From assembly GCA_947624335.1 (NCBI GenBank), contig CANQJX010000118.1:1-5960 (forward strand): a DNA stretch of 5,960 nucleotides, read 5' to 3'. The position numbers were made by a program, and so were the translations under genes. Under the pieces are notes generated by a model that saw nothing but the letters and a program-made list of their open reading frames with translations, had not been told where the DNA came from and did not search any database. The DNA is from an uncultured Marvinbryantia sp. (GTDB lineage: Bacteria > Bacillota > Clostridia > Lachnospirales > Lachnospiraceae). Positions 1 to 5,129 of this stretch are shown one piece after another (position 1 is the first letter of the stretch; every line of letters begins with the position of its first letter).

Positions 1-775
1 GATCGGCTCGGCCGGGCCGGACATTACGTCTGAAAAATATGAAAATGCATGGAAATTTATCCGCGAATCGGCCGCAAAGAAGGAAAATTTTGTCTATGCA
101 GTCGACGAGCATTATTATGTAAAGCCGGAATGGTTTTATGAGCATACGGATTTTTATGACGGATATCCGCGCGGGGTAAAGGTGTTTGCGGGCGAATATG
201 CCGCGCACCCTGCGATCGGTTATAATAATCCCGCCGCGAACACACTTGGCGGCGCGCTTGCGGAAGCCGCGTTTTTGACGGGCGTGGAGCGGAATGCCGA
301 CGTGGTCGCGCTGGCTTCGTATGCGCCGTTGTTTGCGAGAATGGGATTTACGCAATGGTCGCCGGATCTGATCTGGTTTGACGCGGGAACGTCCTATGCG
401 ACGCCGAGCTATTATGTGCAGAAGCTGTACGCGGATTATGCGGGGACAGTCACGCTGGATACGAAAGGGCAGGAAAAGGAGCTTCGCAGAGAAAAGGTTT
501 ATTATAACGCGACGCTTGACGAGCCGTCCGGCATGATTTATATAAAAATCGTCAATGCGAATGAAACGCCGGTAACGATTGATTTCCGGCATGAAGATGG
601 GAAAACCATGCGTCTGGAGAGACAGCTGACGCTCTGCGGCAGGACGAAGGTGGATCATAACTGTCTGGAAAAGCCGGATACGGTTGCGCTGAAAGAGGAT
701 ACTGAGGCGTCTGTCCTGACAGCGGTGACGGTCGCCGCCAACGCGTTTACGGTGCTTTGCCTGAAAACAGCATAA
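1..775 (+). CDS. GH51 alpha-L-arabinofuranosidase, C-terminal part (5' end outside window)
   Basis: The frame is open from base 2 to the TAA at 773-775, so the gene enters from the left and about 257 codons are visible. The family hydrolyses terminal alpha-L-arabinofuranosyl residues from arabinoxylan, arabinan or their oligosaccharides by a retaining mechanism. The visible part starts in the TIM barrel, with a DEHYY stretch around bases 101-115 followed by the FAGEYA motif. The Glu of that motif (codon 194-196) matches the family's catalytic nucleophile. The acid/base Glu lies upstream, outside the window. Next come ALAEAAFLTGVERN and the segment SYAPLF through TQWSPDLIWFD, which is strongly conserved in this family. 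A C-terminal beta-rich domain of about 100 residues completes the protein. The GTG at 182 is an internal Val, not a start. Bacterial members with this DEHYY/GEYA type of barrel can be secreted or cytoplasmic; without the N-terminus this cannot be decided. The assignment is firm; the exact substrate is inferred. Confidence 0.93.
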   Translation, partial: IGSAGPDITSEKYENAWKFIRESAAKKENFVYAVDEHYYVKPEWFYEHTDFYDGYPRGVKVFAGEYAAHPAIGYNNPAANTLGGALAEAAFLTGVERNADVVALASYAPLFARMGFTQWSPDLIWFDAGTSYATPSYYVQKLYADYAGTVTLDTKGQEKELRREKVYYNATLDEPSGMIYIKIVNANETPVTIDFRHEDGKTMRLERQLTLCGRTKVDHNCLEKPDTVALKEDTEASVLTAVTVAANAFTVLCLKTA

Positions 776-783
776 AAGAGCGG

Positions 784-817
784 GGCTGCCGCGAAGGGAG
801 TTCCCTGTGCGGCAGCC
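784..817. terminator. Hairpin terminator shared by convergent genes
   Basis: A perfect 9-bp GC-rich stem (784-792 GGCTGCCGC pairs with 809-817) encloses a second small stem, AGGG/CCCT at 795-798 and 803-806, with loop AGTT. It fills most of the 42-bp gap between the arabinofuranosidase stop (773-775) and the regulator stop (818-820). On the minus strand the stem is followed within about five bases by TCTTTT, and on the plus strand it is preceded by AAAA. It therefore looks best for the minus-strand gene. On the plus strand the T-run is missing, so termination of the arabinofuranosidase transcript here is less certain. Confidence 0.7.
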
Positions 818-1978
818 TTATGACAGCGGTTCCTGCTCCCGTATATGCGCGAGAATCATCATTGCCAGCTTAAATGTCATGGCGTCGTCGAATTTCCGGA
901 TGTCCAGCCCGAGCGTTTTTTCCAGGCGTTCCAGCCGGTATACAAGCGTGTTGCGGTGCAGATAAAGCTGTCTGGCGGTTTCGGAGATATTCAGGTTGTT
1001 TTCGTAAAATTTCTGGATGGTATTTTGCGTTTCTTCGTCCTGGTTTTCCGGAACCGCATCGCCAAAGACCTCATATAAAAACGCATGGCATACATCAAGC
1101 GGCAGGTTGGCGATGAGCCGCCCCGTACCGAGCCGGTCATAGGAGATCGTGTCCTGCCCCGCAAAAAAGGTATTGCGTATCTGCAGGGCGGTGCAGGCCT
1201 CCTGGTAGGCGGCCGGAAGATCGGTGAAACTGTCCGCCGTCCGTCCGTATCCGATGTGCGTCTGGACGAGCGCCTCGGCGCGGAGCGTATCAACGCGCGT
1301 CTGTGCAAACTGTTTTAACGCGGGAGAAGAGCGCAGATCTGCCGCAGCCGCCGTTTTTTTGCGGCGCGCGCGGGAGGTATGGGAGGTTTCCCGGTCATAG
1401 TCTTTGAGGATATTCGTAACGTCTTTTACAAGCAATAAACGCCTGGCGTCCAGTTCGCAGCAGAAGTCTGTCCTGCTGTCGGCAAAGGCGTGTTCAAGCA
1501 TCGGATATGCATAGGAATCTTTTAGTTCATCGGCGCATTCGATGAGGAATACGCCCCAGATGGCGGGCGATAATTTCAGTTTTTTTATCTGCCGTTCCCG
1601 TTCCTGTTCCGACAGGTTTCCGTTTACCAGATTGTGGATAAAGCCGCTTTTTGTGACAGCGTCTTCCCGCGAGGCCAAAAAACGCCGGATCTGCCCGGCG
1701 GTTAAGCGTCCGATTGTGAAAGCGTCCGGTGTGGAACTGGCGGCGAGCAATACAAAAAGGCGGGAATCCGGACAGAGGATCCGGATATAATGATATGCGC
1801 CAAGCGACTGGTTTTCGATGTCGGAATGAAGAAACTCCCTGACGGCGTCGGCGATTGTGTGATCCGTCGGCGCGGTAGACGCAATGCAGCTTCCGTTTTC
1901 ATCATATAAGCTCATGGGAATCCTTGAAATCTCCATGGTTTCGTCAAGGATGGCCTGTAATTCTTTTGCGTGGTTCAT
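818..1978 (-). CDS. CdaR/PucR-type helix-turn-helix transcriptional regulator
   Basis: This is a 386-residue cytoplasmic DNA-binding protein. The start was chosen at the ATG on complement 1976-1978 because AGGAGG (complement 1985-1990) lies six bases upstream; an in-frame extension to 2071 has no comparable site. Residues 1-135 form an N-terminal region resembling the sensory part of sugar-diacid regulators (ILDETMEISRIPMSLYDENG near residues 10-29). Residues 136-300 look like the GGDEF-like middle domain of the CdaR family, without cyclase motifs. Residues 327-357 form the C-terminal helix-turn-helix (NISETARQLYLHRNTLVYRL), followed by the typical LGLDIRKFDDAMTFKLAM tail. An extra basic, Ala-rich stretch (about residues 195-220, with RARRKK) splits the middle domain. 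Family members sense metabolites such as glycerate, sugar diacids or purine intermediates; the ligand here is unknown. It lies downstream of the ABC ATPase on the same strand but behind a strong terminator, so it is probably transcribed separately. Regulation of the neighbouring sugar genes is inference. Confidence 0.87.
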   Translation of the reverse strand: MNHAKELQAILDETMEISRIPMSLYDENGSCIASTAPTDHTIADAVREFLHSDIENQSLGAYHYIRILCPDSRLFVLLAASSTPDAFTIGRLTAGQIRRFLASREDAVTKSGFIHNLVNGNLSEQERERQIKKLKLSPAIWGVFLIECADELKDSYAYPMLEHAFADSRTDFCCELDARRLLLVKDVTNILKDYDRETSHTSRARRKKTAAAADLRSSPALKQFAQTRVDTLRAEALVQTHIGYGRTADSFTDLPAAYQEACTALQIRNTFFAGQDTISYDRLGTGRLIANLPLDVCHAFLYEVFGDAVPENQDEETQNTIQKFYENNLNISETARQLYLHRNTLVYRLERLEKTLGLDIRKFDDAMTFKLAMMILAHIREQEPLS

Positions 1979-1984
1979 AGCCTG

Positions 1985-1990
1985 CCTCCT
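1985..1990 (-). promoter_or_regulatory. Ribosome binding site deciding the regulator start
   Basis: Reading the minus strand, AGGAGG is followed by six bases and then ATG. It supports the 386-residue form over the 31-residue longer form that begins at 2071. Confidence 0.85.
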
Positions 1991-2010
1991 GCGGGTATTT
2001 ATGCGCTCAT

Positions 2011-2056
2011 AAAAAGAAAGGAAGCAAATACAGGGTTGGTTGTATTTTATGCTTCC
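2011..2056 (-). promoter_or_regulatory. Terminator-like hairpin in the regulator leader (possible attenuator)
   Basis: On the minus strand, GGAAGCA and AAATACA (with a three-base bulge between them) pair with TGTATTTGCTTCC across the loop ACCAACCC. The stem spans 2020-2056. It is followed at once by TTTCTTTTT (complement 2011-2019). A stem followed by a T-rich tract, between the likely promoter and the ribosome binding site, is the layout of an intrinsic terminator acting as an attenuator. No alternative antiterminator pairing was worked out, and no known riboswitch core was recognised. It could also be a leftover terminator or a structure affecting mRNA stability. Confidence 0.5.
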
Positions 2057-2086
2057 TTCTCCTATAACCATTCTCCGTAGAGAAAG

Positions 2087-2117
2087 ATTATAATCATGTA
2101 AATATATTTCCGGTAAA
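2087..2117 (-). promoter_or_regulatory. Candidate promoter for the CdaR-type regulator
   Basis: On the minus strand a perfect TATAAT (complement 2087-2092) is preceded by TTTACC (complement 2112-2117) with a 19-base spacer, which is longer than ideal. A small palindrome, TCCAT-AA-ATGGA (2119-2130), lies directly upstream of the -35 and could be an operator. Its position between the upstream terminator at 2150-2184 and the leader hairpin fits a separate transcript for the regulator. The -10 is good and the -35 weak. Confidence 0.4.
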
Positions 2118-2149
2118 ATCCATAAATGGAAAAAATTCCCTTTTTATAC

Positions 2150-2184
2150 GTATAGAAAAACTGCCAATGGCAGCTTTTCTATAC
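2150..2184 (-). terminator. Strong hairpin terminator after the ABC ATPase gene
   Basis: An almost perfect inverted repeat: GTATAGAAAA at 2150-2159 pairs with TTTTCTATAC at 2175-2184, there is one mismatch (2160/2174), then CTGCC/GGCAG closes on a three-base loop. On the minus strand the core reads CTGCC-ATT-GGCAG followed by TTTTT, a standard intrinsic terminator preceded by AAAA. It lies 32 bases past the ATPase stop codon. The mirrored A and T tracts make it plausible in both directions, but only minus-strand transcription is expected here. The left arm overlaps another small palindrome, ATACGTAT (2146-2153). Confidence 0.85.
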
Positions 2185-2216
2185 AAAAAGGATATAATAT
2201 TATGAAAAACAGTAGC

Positions 2217-3326
2217 TTAGTTTGTAATTGTTAATTCTGTGTCATGGTCGAATACATGAATCTTTTCCGGATTCAGCGCAAGCGTTACATGGTCGCCCAG
2301 ACGCGCCGGTGTAGAAGACTCTACCTTTGCGCTCATATTTGCGCCTGCGATCTGGAAGTAGAGGATTACTTCCGAACCAAGCAATTCATAGCCGCTTACG
2401 TTTGCATCGATCCTTGCCGCATAGTTGCTCATCTCATAATCAGAGTCGCCGAGATCTTCCGGACGGATACCCATGATGACGGTCTTTCCGTTATAGCCGC
2501 CGTCGATCAGCTTCTTCGCTTTTGCAGGCGGAAGGGCGATAGAGAATTTATCAAAGTTTAATGTAACGTCAGAGCCGCTCACCTTGCAGGTAGCGTTTAC
2601 AAAGTTCATCTGCGGAGAGCCAATGAAGCCTGCTACAAACAGGTTATCCGGCTGGTTGTATAATTTCTGCGGAGAATCTACCTGCTGTACAACGCCGTCC
2701 TTTAATACGACGATCCTTGTTCCCAGCGTCATAGCTTCTGTCTGGTCATGCGTTACATAGATGATCGTAGCTTTTAATTTCTGATGCAGCGCGGAGATCT
2801 CCGTACGCATCTGAACCCTTAATTTTGCATCCAGGTTTGATAAAGGCTCGTCCATAAGGAATACCTTCGGGTTACGGACAATTGCGCGGCCCATGGCAAC
2901 ACGCTGTCTCTGACCACCGGAAAGAGCCTTCGGCTTACGGTCTAACAGCTTCTCAAGGTCAAGGATCTTGGCAGCCTCTTTTACTTTCTGGTCGATCTCA
3001 GCCTTCGGGACTTTTCTCATCTTTAAGCCGAATGCGATATTGTCATAAACGGTCATATGCGGATACAGAGCGTAGTTCTGGAATACCATGGCGATATCTC
3101 TGTCCTTCGGCTCTACGTCGTTCATGCGCTTTCCGTCGATGATCAGGTCGCCGGAAGAGATCTCTTCAAGGCCGGCAACCATACGGAGCGTTGTAGACTT
3201 ACCGCAGCCGGACGGCCCTACGAAGATGATGAACTCCTGATCCTGGATCTCAAGGTTGAAATCCTTTACCGCTTCAAAACCGTTTGAATATACTTTGCAG
3301 ATATTCTTCATTGATACACTTGACAT
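2217..3326 (-). CDS. msmK: MsmK/UgpC/MalK-type ABC sugar-importer ATPase
   Basis: This is a 369-residue protein, the usual length for the MalK/MsmK/MsmX/UgpC family, which powers CUT1 carbohydrate importers from the cytoplasmic face of the membrane. The start on complement 3324-3326 was chosen because AGGAGG (complement 3335-3340) lies eight bases upstream; a 35-residue longer in-frame form lacks such a site. All nucleotide-binding motifs are intact: Walker A GPSGCGKS (37-44), Q-loop Gln83 in VFQNYALYPHM, signature LSGGQ (135-139), Walker B VFLMDE (155-160), D-loop SNLD (163-166) and switch His193 in YVTHDQ. The C-terminal part from about residue 235 is the OB-type regulatory domain, with GIRPEDL. 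No permease or binding-protein gene is adjacent, which fits the stand-alone, shared ATPases (MsmX in Bacillus, MsmK in streptococci) that serve several importers. Automatic annotation often names such genes ugpC; glycerol-3-phosphate specificity is not supported here. The base composition looks lower in GC than both neighbours. Confidence 0.95.
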   Translation of the reverse strand: MSSVSMKNICKVYSNGFEAVKDFNLEIQDQEFIIFVGPSGCGKSTTLRMVAGLEEISSGDLIIDGKRMNDVEPKDRDIAMVFQNYALYPHMTVYDNIAFGLKMRKVPKAEIDQKVKEAAKILDLEKLLDRKPKALSGGQRQRVAMGRAIVRNPKVFLMDEPLSNLDAKLRVQMRTEISALHQKLKATIIYVTHDQTEAMTLGTRIVVLKDGVVQQVDSPQKLYNQPDNLFVAGFIGSPQMNFVNATCKVSGSDVTLNFDKFSIALPPAKAKKLIDGGYNGKTVIMGIRPEDLGDSDYEMSNYAARIDANVSGYELLGSEVILYFQIAGANMSAKVESSTPARLGDHVTLALNPEKIHVFDHDTELTITN

Positions 3327-3334
3327 TTTTTCTT

Positions 3335-3340
3335 CCTCCT
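3335..3340 (-). promoter_or_regulatory. Ribosome binding site deciding the ATPase start
   Basis: A perfect AGGAGG on the minus strand, eight bases before ATG. It selects the 369-residue protein over the longer in-frame form beginning at 3431, whose start would lie upstream of the predicted promoter. Confidence 0.88.
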
Positions 3341-3367
3341 GAAAATAATTTAAACTCTCTTTACGTC

Positions 3368-3384
3368 CAAAACAAGGTGTTTTG
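3368..3384 (-). other. Short hairpin in the ATPase 5' leader
   Basis: A perfect 7-bp inverted repeat, CAAAACA-N3-TGTTTTG, lies between the candidate ATPase promoter and its ribosome binding site. It is AT-rich and weak. On the minus strand no T-run follows it, so it is not a terminator for the ATPase. On the plus strand TTTTTG follows, but no plus-strand gene ends nearby. It may affect mRNA stability or be incidental. Confidence 0.3.
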
Positions 3385-3398
3385 TTTTTGCTGTTCTT

Positions 3399-3427
3399 AC
3401 TATAACAAAGATTCCATGATTTGGCTA
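3399..3427 (-). promoter_or_regulatory. Candidate extended -10 promoter for the ABC ATPase
   Basis: On the minus strand the extended -10 reads TGTTATAGT (complement 3399-3407). TAGCCA (complement 3422-3427) sits 17 bases upstream of the -10 hexamer and matches four of six -35 consensus bases. The predicted leader of about 65 bases ends in a strong ribosome binding site. A 7-6-7 inverted repeat covers the -35 box, suggesting repression. Confidence 0.55.
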
Positions 3428-3433
3428 TCATGG
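3414..3433. promoter_or_regulatory. Operator-like inverted repeat over the ATPase -35 box
   Basis: CCATGAT (3414-3420) and ATCATGG (3427-3433) are exact reverse complements separated by six bases. The spacer and the first base of the right arm form the predicted -35 of the ATPase promoter, so a protein dimer bound here would block RNA polymerase. The binding protein is unknown. The CdaR-type regulator next door is one candidate by position only. Confidence 0.45.
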
Positions 3434-3469
3434 GATGTTCTAAAGATTTCCGCCCCTGTCTGGACGTTT

Positions 3470-3548
3470 TGACGAAAAAAGAGATAAAAACAGAAAAACT
3501 CCGTCAATATGACGAAATCAAAGACGCGTTTTGGTGAATCTGACAAAA
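3470..3548. repeat. TGACGAAA-type direct repeats plus CGTCA-ATA-TGACG inverted repeat
   Basis: TGACGAAA occurs at 3470-3477 and 3510-3517, and the close variant TGACAAAA at 3541-3548. The middle copy is the right arm of the inverted repeat CGTCA-ATA-TGACG (3502-3514). All lie between the two divergent promoters and upstream of the -35 of the HD-GYP gene, where an activator or shared regulator would bind. In an A-rich spacer, eight-base matches can arise by chance, so this is a tentative binding-site cluster. Confidence 0.35.
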
Positions 3549-3557
3549 ATACAGTGT

Positions 3558-3586
3558 TTGATTTACAGAGAAAGTCGTGATAAGAT
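3558..3586 (+). promoter_or_regulatory. Candidate extended -10 promoter for the HD-GYP gene
   Basis: TTGATT (3558-3563) and TAAGAT (3581-3586) are separated by 17 bases, and TGA directly before the -10 gives an extended -10 (TGnTAAGAT). Each hexamer matches four of six consensus bases. The leader to the ATG is about 24 bases, just enough for the ribosome binding site at 3603-3609. Confidence 0.5.
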
Positions 3587-3602
3587 AAGGAAAGCGGATG
3601 AT

Positions 3603-3609
3603 GGAGGAG
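3603..3609 (+). promoter_or_regulatory. Ribosome binding site of the HD-GYP gene
   Basis: GGAGGAG lies seven bases before the ATG at 3617. No in-frame start further upstream has comparable support. Confidence 0.85.
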
Positions 3610-3616
3610 AAAGCAT

Positions 3617-5095
3617 ATGGCAAAAAGCGTGAGGGAATATGAACTGGAGGATATGCTGGAAAAAGTATTGCAGATCGGTATTTCTTTTTCCGGGGAGAAA
3701 CACCGCAGCGGCCTGCTGGAAAAAATACTGGCGGCTTTTATGGAGCTTGCAGTCTGCGATCTGGGCGTATTGTACAGCTTACAGGGGCAGACGCTGCGCC
3801 CGGAGCTTCTGATCATAAAGTCAGAGCATATCCATGAGGGCAGGAGAGAGGATGCCGGTTTCCTGCCGTCCCTGCCATTGGCGGATGCGCATATCTGCGC
3901 GAAAGCGGTCCGGGAACGCCGGATTATAAACGTGGCGGACGCCGCGTCCTGTACGGCTTATAAGACGGCGCTGTGGGATGGCGGCAGATGCCGCGGGTAT
4001 CGTGTGAAGTCCATGTTTGCCGCGCCGGTGCGTGACGACGAAGGGCAGATCATGGGAGCGGTCTGCCTGGGGAATGCGCTGGCCGGGGACGGCACAGTGA
4101 TCGCGTTCCACACTTTTTACGAACAGATTTTATCTGCGGTCGCCTCGCAGGCGGCGGTCTGCCTGCAGAATGTCGATTACGCGGCGACGATTCAGAAGTT
4201 CCTGGACTCCTTTGTGCATGTCATGTCTACGGCGATTGATGCGAGGACGCCTTATAATGACGGGCATACGCGCAATATGGCGGCTTATGGGGAGCGGTTT
4301 ATCGACTGGCTGGACGCGAGCGGGCAGGAGTGGCGGTTCAGTGAGGAGAAGAAGCGGATTTTTTTATTAAGCATCTGGCTGCATGATATCGGAAAGCTGG
4401 TTACGCCGCGTTCGATCATGAACAAGTGCGACCGGCTGGGGAATAACCTGCCTTATATCGAGGCGCGTTTCCAGAAAATCGGGCTTCTGACAAAGATTGA
4501 GCATCTGGAAGGGCGGCTGGACGACCGGGCGGCTTTTGACGCGCTGGATAAGTTAAAGGGAGCCTGGGAGCTGATTCTTGCGGCGAATAAGATCAGCGTT
4601 CTGCCGGAGGATATGGCGGCTCAGATCGAGCGGCTGGCGGGCGAGACTTATACGGATGTGGACGGGACATGCTGCCGCTGGCTTACGGAGCAGGAGTGCG
4701 CGCAGCTAAAGATCTGCAAAGGCACGCTGACGGAAGAGGAACGCGAGGTCATGCGCAACCATGTCGTCATGACGCAGAAAATGCTCGAGCAGATGGTGTT
4801 TGAGGGCGGCTATGAGAATATCCTGCAATGGGCGTCGCAGCACCATGAACTGCTGGACGGCAGCGGATATCCGCGCGGGCTCCGCGCAGACCAGATCGCA
4901 AAGGAAGTGCGCCTGCTGACGATCCTTGATATTTTTGAGGCGCTGACGGCGGACGACCGCCCGTACAAGCCGCCGATGTCGGTGGAACGTTCGCTGGATA
5001 TTTTGTATGATATGGCCGATAAGGGCAAGATAGACAGGGAGATTCTCGATCTGTTTGTGCAAAGCCGCGCATGGGAGCCCGGGGCGGAGGCATGA
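3617..5095 (+). CDS. GAF-domain HD-GYP phosphodiesterase (probable c-di-GMP hydrolase)
   Basis: This is a 492-residue, apparently soluble protein with no transmembrane segment. Residues about 15-185 form a GAF sensor domain (GVLYSL near 50, RRIINVADA near 101-109, FAAPVRDDEGQIMGAVCLGN at 134-153). Residues about 190-485 form an HD-GYP domain, a metal-dependent phosphohydrolase fold that typically linearises c-di-GMP to pGpG or GMP. Visible conserved residues are GHTRN (His217), HDIGK (His256-Asp257, Lys260), His382, HHELLDGSGYP (His409-His410, GYP at 417-419), Asp438 and the DRPYK stretch (447-451). These suggest an active enzyme. Between IMNK and GTLTEEE, where typical HD-GYP domains have only a short loop, about 98 extra residues (271-368) are present, including Cys352, Cys353, Cys361 and Cys367. 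I recall similar insertions in other GAF/HD-GYP proteins, so it is probably a subfamily trait. The gene is divergent from the ABC ATPase and convergent with an EAL phosphodiesterase. The GAF ligand is unknown. Hydrolysis of another cyclic dinucleotide cannot be excluded. Confidence 0.9.
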   Translation: MAKSVREYELEDMLEKVLQIGISFSGEKHRSGLLEKILAAFMELAVCDLGVLYSLQGQTLRPELLIIKSEHIHEGRREDAGFLPSLPLADAHICAKAVRERRIINVADAASCTAYKTALWDGGRCRGYRVKSMFAAPVRDDEGQIMGAVCLGNALAGDGTVIAFHTFYEQILSAVASQAAVCLQNVDYAATIQKFLDSFVHVMSTAIDARTPYNDGHTRNMAAYGERFIDWLDASGQEWRFSEEKKRIFLLSIWLHDIGKLVTPRSIMNKCDRLGNNLPYIEARFQKIGLLTKIEHLEGRLDDRAAFDALDKLKGAWELILAANKISVLPEDMAAQIERLAGETYTDVDGTCCRWLTEQECAQLKICKGTLTEEEREVMRNHVVMTQKMLEQMVFEGGYENILQWASQHHELLDGSGYPRGLRADQIAKEVRLLTILDIFEALTADDRPYKPPMSVERSLDILYDMADKGKIDREILDLFVQSRAWEPGAEA

Positions 5096-5105
5096 TGCCC
5101 AAAAG

Positions 5106-5129
5106 CGGGCAGGGGAGCTCCCCTACCCG
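5106..5129. terminator. Hairpin terminator between the two phosphodiesterase genes
   Basis: AGGGGAGCTCCCCT (5111-5124) is a perfect 14-base palindrome. It is extended beyond one C/A mismatch by CGGG (5106-5109) pairing with CCCG (5126-5129). The TAG stop of the EAL gene (complement 5123-5125) lies inside the stem. On the minus strand a TTTT follows two to three bases beyond the stem (GCTTTTGGG). On the plus strand there is no immediate T-run. It is best read as the EAL gene's terminator, possibly serving both convergent transcripts. Confidence 0.6.

Noticed and set aside
182..775. A separate 197-residue gene starting at GTG 182
   Set aside because: The frame is open to the left edge, and the residues before 182 (DEHYY and following) are conserved GH51 sequence. 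The GTG is an internal Val just before the catalytic Glu.
845..1318. Plus-strand open frames opposite the regulator
   Set aside because: They overlap each other, lie antisense to the conserved helix-turn-helix region, and show no ribosome binding site or family resemblance.
1351..1360. Seven-base T run (A run on the coding strand) as a programmed frameshift site
   Set aside because: The frame continues normally on both sides into conserved sequence, and no overlapping conserved frame was seen. The run lies in a low-complexity insertion.
2193..2198. Perfect TATAAT on the plus strand after the ATPase terminator
   Set aside because: No acceptable -35 is found 16-19 bases upstream and no plus-strand gene follows. 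The stretch is simply AT-rich.
3327..3431. N-terminal extension of the ABC ATPase by 35 residues
   Set aside because: The extension does not resemble the family, covers the predicted promoter and leader, and lacks a ribosome binding site. The AGGAGG site supports 3326.
3518..3535. Possible CcpA (cre) site around the AAAGACGCGTTTTGG stretch
   Set aside because: Read in either direction it matches only the AAAACG-like core and misses the flanking TG and CA positions of the cre consensus.
3400..3816. 138-codon open frame on the minus strand overlapping the divergent spacer and the HD-GYP start
   Set aside because: It is antisense to the GAF coding region, runs through both promoters, has no good ribosome binding site and shows no recognisable family.
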